Origin: an uncultured Lachnospiraceae bacterium
Lineage (GTDB): Bacteria; Bacillota; Clostridia; Lachnospirales; Lachnospiraceae
Assembly: GCA_910586015.1 (NCBI GenBank)
Contig: CAJUGJ010000015.1
Location: 1 to 64,000 of the forward strand
DNA: 64,000 bases
Direction of reading: 5' to 3'
Below, one piece after another: positions 7,686 to 16,451 of this stretch. Every line of letters starts with the position of its first letter. The first letter of the stretch is position 1. The position numbers and the translations under genes are program-made. Under the pieces are notes generated by a model. That model was given only the letters and a program-made list of their open reading frames with translations, searched no databases and was not told the DNA's origin.

Positions 7686-9824
7686 CTATACTCTTGGCAA
7701 GATTTCTTCTATATAAACCCGAAGAATTTCTCCAACACTCCATGCCTGTGTATAACATCCTCTTCCAGTGCAGGAAAAATCGCCATCAAAGATCTCTGCA
7801 ATTCCATTTAGACATCCATCTTCCATATGTTCTTCAAAATATTCACACATTTTTGTAGCATGTTCTAAAACTTCCTTTGTATATCCGCCTACCTTACAAT
7901 ATGCTGTAATAAATGCCCCTGAAAGATAAGCCCATGCTGTTCCCATATGATATGCCATATCCCGCTTGAGTAATTTTCCAGTATATTCATCTTTATATTC
8001 TGGATTTTTTGGTGAAAGACTGCGAATTCCATATGGGGTGTAGAGTTGTTCATATACTTTTTGTACTACCTTTTTTTCCTTTTCAATTGGAAGCATTGTA
8101 TAAGGAAGTGAAATAGCATAGATTTGGTTTGGTCTTATTGTGTCATCTGGAACTTCTCTTTTTTCTTTCTTTTTTCCTTTTTTCGAGCCTTCTTCTAATA
8201 CAGTAATTACATCATATAGACATTCCTCTTTTGAATTCCAAAATTTCTTTCGAAAACTTTTTTTAACTCGTTTCGCTAACTCTGAATATATTTCTGACTT
8301 TTTTTGTACTTTTTGATCCTCTTCCATATATTTTGAGAGATTTTCCATAACCTTTAAAGCATTATACCAAAGGGCATTAATCTCTACTGGTTTACCATGT
8401 CTTGGAGTTACTACAACATCTCCTACTCGTACATCCATCCATGTTAATTGATCTAGATCACTTCCACCTTCTATTAATCCATCCTCGTCCATGTGAATTC
8501 CATAAGCCGTTCCTTTTTGATAATATGTAATAATCTCTTTCAGACATGGATAGATTTTGTTTTTAATAAATTCTTTTCCCTGTGAAGTAGTATCATGCTT
8601 TAAATATTGATCTACTGCATAAAAATACCATAAAGATGCGTCTATTGTATTGTATCCAGGTTCTTCAGAAGCATTATTTGGAAATACATTTGGGATCATT
8701 CCATCTTTTACATATTTTGAAAAAGACTCTAATACACTTCTTGCCTCTTGTAGTCGCCCTGTTGCCATAGTCAAACCGGAAAGGGCTATCATGGTGTCTC
8801 TTCCCCAATCGCAAAACCAAGGAAATCCAGCGAGAATTGTTTTTAATCCCGTAGATTCTCTATCAACAAGAAAGGCGTCGGCTGCCCAAGCCAGTCTTTT
8901 TGCCAGTCGATCTTTATAGGGAATTTGATCCATAAGAGCAAGTATTCGTTTTTGATACTTCTTAGCCGCCTGAAATCCATCTACAGAAGAAGCGTGAATT
9001 TCAAAACTCTTCTTTTGTCCTTCTTTTGATAGGACAGAACAGCTTACATAAAATTTTACGGTTTCTTCTGGTGGAATCATTACATGTATTTCATATGGTG
9101 TTGCCATATGATCAACCCCTGTAAATCCTGTTACTTGATCTTTAAAAAACACTTCATTTTCATCTAGCAAATAATTTGGTGTTGCCATAGAGGTCTTTTT
9201 ATTAGAACGATCATAAAATGTTCCTGTCGACGCAAAAAATTCAATCGTAAGCTCAGGATATTTTGGTGATTGTAATATTAAAAGTCCTCCTTTTTCCTTC
9301 TTCTGATTTAATTCTATTTGAAATTCTAAATCCTTTTTCGATTCTGCAGTCGTATTGAATGGTCTACAGTGAAACAGTGGAATCACACGAAGCTCTGCTT
9401 GTGTTGCTCCCCCTTTTACCTCATAACAGACCGAAGACGCATTTTTTCCATACTCCATTACTATACTTTTATGGATAATTAAATCATTTACTTGATAGGT
9501 ATAGGTCGGAATAATATCTAATGTAAATTCGTTTAGAAACTTTTGTCCCTCCCTAAGTTGTCCCGGATATTGCTGTGCTGCAAGATCATATTCTGTATCA
9601 TTTATTACTACTTCCTCATGTGTCTTTGCCCAAATTAACATTCGATCTACTGGGGGATGTAAAGAGGCAATTAGATAACTACTAAACACTCTGCTACTTG
9701 CTCCAATAATTGTACTATTTGCAAAACCTCCGATCCCATTTGTTAAAAGCCACTCTTTTTCTAATCCCTGCTCAAAAGTACGAAATGCACTTCTTCCAAA
9801 CCGATATTTTGTCTGAACGGACAT
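7686..9824 (-). CDS. Glycogen debranching enzyme (amylo-alpha-1,6-glucosidase)
   Basis: A 712-residue cytosolic enzyme hydrolysing alpha-1,6 branch points of glycogen. The N-terminal beta-sandwich starts EWLLTNGIGGFANSTIIGASSR, the bacterial GDE N-domain signature. The C-terminal (alpha/alpha)6 GH133-type domain shows FPWFCDWGRDTMIALSGL, NTIDASLWYFYAVDQYL and WMDVRVGDVVVTPRHGKPVEINALWYNAL. I place the start at the internal ATG at 9824 because GAGGT lies 5 nt before it and it clears the Hsp33 stop by 13 nt. An upstream in-frame ATG at 9854 would overlap hslO. It is the last gene of a methyltransferase-hslO-GDE run. Confidence 0.93.
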   Translation of the reverse strand: MSVQTKYRFGRSAFRTFEQGLEKEWLLTNGIGGFANSTIIGASSRVFSSYLIASLHPPVDRMLIWAKTHEEVVINDTEYDLAAQQYPGQLREGQKFLNEFTLDIIPTYTYQVNDLIIHKSIVMEYGKNASSVCYEVKGGATQAELRVIPLFHCRPFNTTAESKKDLEFQIELNQKKEKGGLLILQSPKYPELTIEFFASTGTFYDRSNKKTSMATPNYLLDENEVFFKDQVTGFTGVDHMATPYEIHVMIPPEETVKFYVSCSVLSKEGQKKSFEIHASSVDGFQAAKKYQKRILALMDQIPYKDRLAKRLAWAADAFLVDRESTGLKTILAGFPWFCDWGRDTMIALSGLTMATGRLQEARSVLESFSKYVKDGMIPNVFPNNASEEPGYNTIDASLWYFYAVDQYLKHDTTSQGKEFIKNKIYPCLKEIITYYQKGTAYGIHMDEDGLIEGGSDLDQLTWMDVRVGDVVVTPRHGKPVEINALWYNALKVMENLSKYMEEDQKVQKKSEIYSELAKRVKKSFRKKFWNSKEECLYDVITVLEEGSKKGKKKEKREVPDDTIRPNQIYAISLPYTMLPIEKEKKVVQKVYEQLYTPYGIRSLSPKNPEYKDEYTGKLLKRDMAYHMGTAWAYLSGAFITAYCKVGGYTKEVLEHATKMCEYFEEHMEDGCLNGIAEIFDGDFSCTGRGCYTQAWSVGEILRVYIEEILPRV

Positions 9825-9837
9825 ACTTACCTCATTT

Positions 9838-10746
9838 CTATACTGTATCCACACTTTTAGATACCGTATCTGACTGTTTTATTAATTCCTCTAGTTGTGG
9901 TATAGTAAAGGAATAGACTTTATTACAAAATTGACAGTTGACTTCAATGGTTTTTCCTTCTGCTATCATTTGATTTAACTCTTGTTTTCCAGTACTAATC
10001 AAAGCTCTTTCCACTCGTTTTCTCTCACAGCCACACCAAAATTTTGTTGGTACTGTCTCCGTCTGCTCTAATCCAAACTCTCCTAGAATCTCTTGTAAAA
10101 TCTCTTCTGGCGTAAGTCCTGAATCAAGTAATTCTGTAATAGAAGTAATATTCGATATTTTCTCTTCTAGTCGATTAATCACTTCTTCTTTTGCAAAAGG
10201 CAGAAGCTGGATGATAAAACCTCCTGCTTGTCTGACTGTATTTTCTCGGTTCATTAGTACTCCTAGGGCAACAGAAGAAGGAACTTGTTCTGATGTTGCA
10301 AAATAATATGTCAAATCTTCTGCAATTTCTCCAGAAACTAAGTTCGTAGTCCCCACATATGGCTCTTTTAAACCCATATCTTTCATTACTCGAAGAACTC
10401 CTTGTCCTAGTGCAGTTCCAACAGCTAATTTCCCATTTTCATTTGGTGGAAGCATAACATCAGGATTAAAAACATATCCTTTGACATTTGCACTAGCATC
10501 TGCTGTCACTAATAATCCACCAATTAATCCATCACATTGAATCTGCAAAGTCAATAGATCCGATTCTGCCTTCATCATACTTCCCATCATTGCCGCCGCA
10601 GTTAAAAGTCTTCCAAGAGCGGCTGTCGCTACTGGGCTGGTATTATGCAGTTTTCTAGCATATTCTATCGTATGTTTTGTTGTAGCAGCAAAAGCACGGA
10701 TTTGACCGTCAGCTGCTATCGCTTTTACAATATAATCTCCTTCCAA
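9838..10746 (-). CDS. hslO: Hsp33 redox-regulated holdase chaperone
   Basis: Hsp33 is a cytosolic chaperone activated when its C-terminal zinc centre is oxidised. The centre is present as CGC near residue 240 and CQFC near residue 270 (CxC...CxxC). The N-terminal domain shows DYIVKAIAADGQIRAFAATTK and SPVATAALGRLLTAAAMMG. I set the start at a TTG (10746), giving 302 residues, because AAGGAAGG sits 6-7 nt before it and EGDYIVKA is where the family begins. An ATG at 10806 would add 20 basic residues, lacks a binding site, and would overlap the methyltransferase gene by 41 nt. It is sandwiched between the methyltransferase and the debranching enzyme genes. Confidence 0.93.
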   Translation of the reverse strand: MEGDYIVKAIAADGQIRAFAATTKHTIEYARKLHNTSPVATAALGRLLTAAAMMGSMMKAESDLLTLQIQCDGLIGGLLVTADASANVKGYVFNPDVMLPPNENGKLAVGTALGQGVLRVMKDMGLKEPYVGTTNLVSGEIAEDLTYYFATSEQVPSSVALGVLMNRENTVRQAGGFIIQLLPFAKEEVINRLEEKISNITSITELLDSGLTPEEILQEILGEFGLEQTETVPTKFWCGCERKRVERALISTGKQELNQMIAEGKTIEVNCQFCNKVYSFTIPQLEELIKQSDTVSKSVDTV

Positions 10747-10765
10747 ACGCTGTCCTTCCTTTCTT

Positions 10766-11545
10766 TTATAAATACCATTTATTTTCTTGATGTTTTTCTT
10801 TTGCAATTACATAAATTCGTTCACTGGTATCACTTGGTAGACATTTTGTCAAAGCATCGTATGCAGTGACAAATTCCATTCCAGCAGATACTAACAGTTC
10901 TTTGATCTTTTCTAGTGAGTATGCTCGTTGAATATGTGTTTCTTCTATTCGTTCATATAATTTTTGTTTTGGCTCAGTAGGATAGTAAATCGTTAAAGCA
11001 TATTCATTTAATTTTGTCTTAGTATCATAGAAATTTTCCCAGATAAGACTACAATCCTCTTCATTTTGTGCAAAGGTAGAACTTCCTAATACATTTTCAA
11101 AATAATACGCAGTTTTTAAGTCAAAAATAAAAATACCATTTGAATCTAGATAGTTATTCACTAATCGAAACACTTTTTCTAATTCTTCCTCTTTTGTTAT
11201 ATAGTTCATACTGTCACAAAGACTTATAAATCCTGCCACTGTTCCATAGAGTTCAAATTCTCTCATATCCTGCATCAGATACAAAATCGACTCAGTAGCT
11301 TTTTCAGACTCTTTTTCTCTTGCTAGACTTAACATTTCAAAAGAAGAATCAATTCCTATCATGTCATATCCTCTTTTTGCTAATCTCCTTGTAATATTTC
11401 CAGTTCCGCAACCTAATTCACAAATCAAACCATTTGAAATCCCATATTCTTTTAACAACTCTGTCAGATAAATAACCCAATCTTCATAAGGAATTTCATT
11501 CATAAAACGGTCATACACTGAGGCAAATCCTGTATATGCTTCCAT
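10766..11545 (-). CDS. Class I SAM-dependent methyltransferase
   Basis: A 259-residue cytosolic methyltransferase. The SAM-binding motif I is LICELGCGTGNITRRLAKRG near residue 39; MIGIDSSFEMLSLARE follows as motif II, and GFISLCDSMNYI as a motif-IV-like segment. The opening YTGFASVYDRFMNEIPYEDW is typical of Clostridia proteins near hslO. Substrate unknown. The start at 11545 is chosen over an ATG 24 codons upstream because AGGAAGG lies 5-6 nt before it. It is the first gene of the run to hslO and the debranching enzyme. Confidence 0.87.
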   Translation of the reverse strand: MEAYTGFASVYDRFMNEIPYEDWVIYLTELLKEYGISNGLICELGCGTGNITRRLAKRGYDMIGIDSSFEMLSLAREKESEKATESILYLMQDMREFELYGTVAGFISLCDSMNYITKEEELEKVFRLVNNYLDSNGIFIFDLKTAYYFENVLGSSTFAQNEEDCSLIWENFYDTKTKLNEYALTIYYPTEPKQKLYERIEETHIQRAYSLEKIKELLVSAGMEFVTAYDALTKCLPSDTSERIYVIAKEKHQENKWYL

Positions 11546-11622
11546 AACTACCTTCCTATCTATCCTTCTTCTTTCGTTGATTCTATTATACACGAAGAAT
11601 CTAAAATGGGCAATCAAATATT

Positions 11623-14070
11623 CTAAAAAGAAATATGATATTTCGCTATTAGCTTTGCTGGTAAAAGACGCAGAATGGTTCTTATCGGAAGTAGTCCAAT
11701 CAGTATATTACAAAGGCTTAACCCTAATGTAAGAAGAATGATACTATACCACGGAAAAACGAGATTTGATTCTAAAGAACGGATAGAAGCCATAAACTTT
11801 AAAATTCCACTTGTTATAAAAACAGTAGGAATCGTTGTACAAGCGGAAATCATAAAAAGTTCTATTGTATAAGCTTTATAAATTCCAGACTTTGGAATTC
11901 CAATCAATCGATAAGCTGCAATTTGTGCTATTTTTCGAATGGATGTAGTTCGCATAGTGATATATAAAAGTACAAGAGAAATAATCGCTACTGTAATGGT
12001 TAAAATTACTCTTGCATCAAATTTTATTCTCCTATTTTGTTCATATTTTTCATATTGTTGTTTATAGGGATCTTGAATAAAAATTTGAAGTTTTTCTTGA
12101 AGCGTTTCTGTTAATCCATCTGTAATAAACTGTTTTACCTGTTCCTTTTCTTTTGTTTTTAGGATCATAGCTTTTGCATGACAAAGCATTTTAGTAAGTA
12201 AATTTTCATAACCTGCATTACTGATAACAAAATCAAATCCAAATTCATTTGGATAAGTTCCTATTATTTTAAGTTCCACTCCTAAAGGGGTATCGTAAGT
12301 TTCGGTATTGTGTACCAATTTTCTTTGTTCATAAAATTTTTCTGATACCAAAATTTCATTTTCTTTTAGTTTAACTGTTTCATATTGGTTCGGATAGGCT
12401 TCTTTTAATACTTCTAAACTTGAAAAATCTCCAACCCAAGTGGAAATACTTAATCTAGTATAAAGATCTAAATATAAGTTTGGCTCTTGGCTGTCACAAA
12501 TACCACAAATTTTTAGTTTCCAATCCTTTCTTGGAATCGTAAGCTCTTTTCCTATAAGTTCTTCTGGTTTTGTAAACACTGCTGTTAATTCATTTCCCGA
12601 ATTTAAAAATCGTTCTATTACACGTAGATCTAAAACAACTTCCTTTACATTCTCTGGCATCCTTCCATATAAAATCATAGTTTCTGAAAGCTCTTCTATT
12701 GGTGCAAAAGAATATCCTGTCAATCTTACATTTAATCCTTCTAATTGTTCAAATCCGTGATAGCTATATGTCAAATCTACTGGAAAATAAAATAAAAACT
12801 TTTCTATCTTATCAAATTTTTGTAATTCTTCAAGTAATTGATAAAAATAGCTATCATATTCTGTATTAGAAAAACCACCATTTTTTTGTGTTGTTAAAAT
12901 TAGTTCATTCGAGTCTGTTGTTACAATACTTCCTAAATCGACCGATTGCACTGTTAAAAAGTCTGCTGTGGCAATGACAGATAATACTGCCATAATAATT
13001 AAAGCTACAGCAAGTATCACCTGTTTTTTTCCGCCTATCAAAAAATTATTCCATGCTAGTCGTACTATTTCTTTAAAAGGAAGGCTTTGTTCTTTTTTAT
13101 AAGACATAGGCAAAAATTCATAAATTTCTGCTTGATTAGCACTATCTATTAATTTTGGTCTTGATTCATTTATCATTTTTCGAAAACTGTTCTCTTCCAA
13201 AAAACTTATCTTTTCTTTTTGTGGAACATGTAAATAAAATTGATGATTGTCATATACGATCCAAAGTTTCAGTGGAGGTATTTGTTCATTGGAAAAACTT
13301 GAAATCATTAAGTTATTATTTGTTATTGTTGTTTCTCTATAATCTTTTAAATATAAATTCACATCTTCAGAGATCTGTTCTCCACCTTTATTTTCTTGAT
13401 TTTGATCTGAAATAATTTGTCCATTTTTGATCACTAGAATTCTATCGGCAAAAAAATTTGCTAAGTTCGTTTCATGTGTTACCATAACTACAAGACAATG
13501 ACTAGAAACTTTCTTTAATAAATTCATAATACGCATTGTATTAGCAAAATCTAAATTTCCAGTTGGCTCGTCTGCAAAGATAACAGATGGTGATTTTGCA
13601 ATCGCTCTAGCAATCGCTACACGCTGTTGCTGTCCTCTGGAAAGATTTGAGGCTAGTCTTTTTTTATATCTCCACATATCCACTGCCTGTAAAGCTTTAT
13701 CTATCCGTTCTTCTAATTCCTGTTTTGTAAGTTCAAACATTCCAAGGGCAAGTTGTATATTATATTCTACCGTTCTATCTTCTAATAGACAACTTGTCTG
13801 AAAAATATGGGCATATTGTGTTCTTTTTACTTGTTCAAATTTTTTATCGTGTTTTGCGTCAATAACTATTCCATCTATTTCTATTGTACCATTATCAAAA
13901 TCGTCTAAACCACCAACTGCATTTAAAAGTGTGGTTTTTCCTGAACCACTCTCCCCTAAAATACAAACAAGTCCTTTTTGAGGTAGAGTTAAAGTTGTAT
14001 TATTAATAACATGAATTTCATTGCTCTTTCCTTTGCGATAATATTTATTTAACTTTTGTATAGAAATCAT
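11623..14070 (-). CDS. ABC exporter: ATPase fused to FtsX-like permease (second of pair)
   Basis: An 815-residue MacB-like fusion. Residues 1-220 are an ABC ATPase: Walker A GESGSGKTTLLNAVGG, signature LSRGQQQRVAIARA, Walker B VIFADEPTGN and the switch His in VMVTHE. A hydrophobic segment at about residues 345-370 starts the permease half, followed by a large extracytoplasmic domain and three C-terminal membrane segments in the FtsX pattern. It starts within an ATGA overlap with the upstream paralogous gene, with GGAGG just before the ATG; a longer ATG frame at 14154 would run far into that gene and is rejected. The pair probably forms one heteromeric exporter or tripartite-like machine moving peptides, lipids or antibiotics, with the adjacent two-component system as a likely controller. 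Confidence 0.88.
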   Translation of the reverse strand: MISIQKLNKYYRKGKSNEIHVINNTTLTLPQKGLVCILGESGSGKTTLLNAVGGLDDFDNGTIEIDGIVIDAKHDKKFEQVKRTQYAHIFQTSCLLEDRTVEYNIQLALGMFELTKQELEERIDKALQAVDMWRYKKRLASNLSRGQQQRVAIARAIAKSPSVIFADEPTGNLDFANTMRIMNLLKKVSSHCLVVMVTHETNLANFFADRILVIKNGQIISDQNQENKGGEQISEDVNLYLKDYRETTITNNNLMISSFSNEQIPPLKLWIVYDNHQFYLHVPQKEKISFLEENSFRKMINESRPKLIDSANQAEIYEFLPMSYKKEQSLPFKEIVRLAWNNFLIGGKKQVILAVALIIMAVLSVIATADFLTVQSVDLGSIVTTDSNELILTTQKNGGFSNTEYDSYFYQLLEELQKFDKIEKFLFYFPVDLTYSYHGFEQLEGLNVRLTGYSFAPIEELSETMILYGRMPENVKEVVLDLRVIERFLNSGNELTAVFTKPEELIGKELTIPRKDWKLKICGICDSQEPNLYLDLYTRLSISTWVGDFSSLEVLKEAYPNQYETVKLKENEILVSEKFYEQRKLVHNTETYDTPLGVELKIIGTYPNEFGFDFVISNAGYENLLTKMLCHAKAMILKTKEKEQVKQFITDGLTETLQEKLQIFIQDPYKQQYEKYEQNRRIKFDARVILTITVAIISLVLLYITMRTTSIRKIAQIAAYRLIGIPKSGIYKAYTIELFMISACTTIPTVFITSGILKFMASIRSLESNLVFPWYSIILLTLGLSLCNILIGLLPIRTILRLLPAKLIAKYHISF

Positions 14071-16319
14071 AATCTGCCTCCATTCTTTTGTCCTACTGCA
14101 AGTTTCTTTTCTAAATGCCTTCCATATCCAAATGTTGCAGACTCTATATTGCATAAAAATAATATAAATAAAAGAAAAAATTGTGCTGGCTTATAATATT
14201 TTATAAGATGTGAAATTTGTTCTATAAAGCCTGAACTAATCCATATTAAAAAACTTGCACCTATGAATGCACTAATTGTAAAAAAGAACATCTCTCCAGC
14301 GATAATTTTAACGGGAATTTTTCTTCCCATTCCTAAAAATCGCAGTGTAAGATAATCTTCATCTTTTAGTCGCAAAAGAGAACGTAAAAGAATATGTTCT
14401 AAAATAAAAAGGATAGCGAAAGATACGAAAGCAATTCCCAATGAAATTAGTCTCTCTGATACCTTTTTGGGATCATAAACCCGCATAGAAGCTCGAAATG
14501 GACTAATCACTTCATATCCAAGCCTTTTTATTTCTTCTAAGACTTGATTGGTATAGGCATAATCCTCTAAATAAACTCCAATCTGACTGCTGCCTGCTAA
14601 TTCTTTTGCAAGTTGTTCAAATATCTTTTCTGGAACTGCAACCATTTTTTCTGAAGATTCATTCATCTGTTTTGAAATATCGTATAGTTCTCCCTTTCCC
14701 TCATCATAAGATACTGTTAAATAGGCTTTCGTACATTCTTCATAAGATTGTTTTGTCTTTTTTGAAAGAACGATATCTTGTCCCGTAAAATCAAAAGTTG
14801 CATCAGTATAAATAATACAATCTTTTAAAGTTGCTTTTTTATATAATTTATTATTTTCCCCTTGTGATTGAAGTATTTGTAGATAATTTACTGGTTCCGC
14901 TCCTGTTTTCCATGCACTCATAACGAGAGCCTGTCCTAATTCTTCTGAAAAGTAAGTCTGATTTGTCGGTTTTTTTAAAATACCGCATATGGTCATTTCC
15001 ATTTTAATATAACTGTTAGTCTGCCAACTTCTTTGATTATGAAAATAATATGGAATGGTTTCTTTTAATTTTGTATCATCTGTTGTATAAATTACAATAT
15101 CATTTGCTTTACTTGGAAGTTCTCCCCATAATAAATCTTCCTGTTTTAACCCAGTAGCAGTTCGAACAAATTTTGAAAAATCATTTAGAAAAATATTTGT
15201 CTCATAACTATTTACCATACTATTGTCATTCGAGGTACTTGCTGTATAATTTGTAATATAATCTTTTCCATTTTCGCAAAAATAGTTTATATCATTTGTC
15301 AGTCCATAGAGATCTGTTCCTTCAACATGTGCAAGTGTCTGTAATATTGCCAAATCATCTTTTGTCAATGCTGTACCCTCCCGATTTCGAACAATCAACC
15401 GCAGTGGACTGCTATTATAAAAATATGTATTGGAATATTGCTTGGCTGTTACATCATCTAAATTGGATAAAATATTTCCATAAAATATAAAGCCTGCAAA
15501 ACCTGCGACTAGTAAAAATAATGTCAAAAAAACTCCTCGAAGGGGTTGAGAACTTAAATTCATTCGTAAAAAATTCCAAACCAGATATTTTCTCTGTGAC
15601 TTTTGTTTTGTTTTTAAAAAATCTTTTCTTTCTGTATCTCTATCTTTTAATTTTATATCTTCTACTAATTCCGAATCATGAATTACTATCTTTCTAGTAA
15701 CAAATGGCTTTGCTTCTTCATAATCATGTGTAACTACCAAAATTAACTTATCTTTTGCAAGTTCGGAAAATAGTTTCATAATGTTTTTCCCATTTTCCGT
15801 ATCCAAATTTCCAGTTGGTTCATCGGCAACTAAAATTTCTGTATCTTTTGCCAATGCTCTAGCAATGGCAAGTCTTTGCTTTTGTCCACTCGAAAGTTGC
15901 GAACCTTTTTGTGTTTCATATCCTTCTAAACCCACCTGCTCTAAATAGTTTTTTGTTCTCTCTTTTGCTTCTTCATAGGATACTCCCCTTAGTAAAAGGG
16001 CACTGATTACATTTTGTTCTACAGTATAACTTTCAATCAGTCGATAAGACTGAAATACAAAACCAATATGATCTCTTCGATACTCTTCCCAATCATTGGC
16101 ATCATAATGAGATGTCGTTTCTCCATGAATAAAAAGTTCTCCTTCTTCATAGGAAATCATTCCGCTGATTACATTTAATAATGTACTTTTTCCAGAACCA
16201 CTCTCTCCGGTAATTGCTACAAATTCTCCTTTTTCTAATTCAAGATTTATCTTTCTTAATCCTGTAGCAACTGAACCAGAACTATAATAATACTTTGATA
16301 GATTATTCAGTTTAATCAT
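14067..16319 (-). CDS. ABC exporter: ATPase fused to FtsX-like permease (first of pair)
   Basis: A 750-residue fusion with the same layout as its downstream neighbour. The ATPase domain shows Walker A GESGSGKSTLLNVISG near residue 34, signature LSSGQKQRLAIARA and Walker B ILVADEPTGN. A membrane segment near residue 258 (GVFLTLFLLVAGFAGFIFYG) leads to a large extracytoplasmic region and C-terminal membrane helices, ending in a short basic tail. The start at 16319 has GGAAG at 7 nt; an ATG six codons upstream lacks one. It shares ATGA with the next gene, indicating translational coupling. Together with the kinase/regulator pair upstream it resembles antimicrobial-peptide sensing and efflux modules, but the sequence does not fix the substrate. 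Confidence 0.88.
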   Translation of the reverse strand: MIKLNNLSKYYYSSGSVATGLRKINLELEKGEFVAITGESGSGKSTLLNVISGMISYEEGELFIHGETTSHYDANDWEEYRRDHIGFVFQSYRLIESYTVEQNVISALLLRGVSYEEAKERTKNYLEQVGLEGYETQKGSQLSSGQKQRLAIARALAKDTEILVADEPTGNLDTENGKNIMKLFSELAKDKLILVVTHDYEEAKPFVTRKIVIHDSELVEDIKLKDRDTERKDFLKTKQKSQRKYLVWNFLRMNLSSQPLRGVFLTLFLLVAGFAGFIFYGNILSNLDDVTAKQYSNTYFYNSSPLRLIVRNREGTALTKDDLAILQTLAHVEGTDLYGLTNDINYFCENGKDYITNYTASTSNDNSMVNSYETNIFLNDFSKFVRTATGLKQEDLLWGELPSKANDIVIYTTDDTKLKETIPYYFHNQRSWQTNSYIKMEMTICGILKKPTNQTYFSEELGQALVMSAWKTGAEPVNYLQILQSQGENNKLYKKATLKDCIIYTDATFDFTGQDIVLSKKTKQSYEECTKAYLTVSYDEGKGELYDISKQMNESSEKMVAVPEKIFEQLAKELAGSSQIGVYLEDYAYTNQVLEEIKRLGYEVISPFRASMRVYDPKKVSERLISLGIAFVSFAILFILEHILLRSLLRLKDEDYLTLRFLGMGRKIPVKIIAGEMFFFTISAFIGASFLIWISSGFIEQISHLIKYYKPAQFFLLFILFLCNIESATFGYGRHLEKKLAVGQKNGGRL

Positions 16320-16414
16320 CAAACCACTTCCTTCCATCTTTTTCTTTTACAGACATGAAATTATTATAGCATAAATAAATCTTCAAATCTATCATCTAGC
16401 AAAACAAAGAAAAA

Positions 16415-16443
16415 GAAACGACATAACGTAAGCTATATCGTTT
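16415..16443 (-). terminator. Terminator hairpin after the sensor kinase gene
   Basis: Near-perfect 11-bp arms (one mismatch) at 16415-16425 and 16433-16443, followed on the minus strand by a T-rich tail. It lies just past the kinase stop codon and separates the two-component genes from the ABC pair, so the ABC pair may have its own promoter between 16320 and 16414. Confidence 0.65.
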
Positions 16444-16451
16444 CCTTTTCT

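Noticed and set aside
9838..10806. hslO starting at ATG 10806
   Set aside because: It overlaps the methyltransferase gene by 41 nt, has no binding site, and adds residues not seen in Hsp33.
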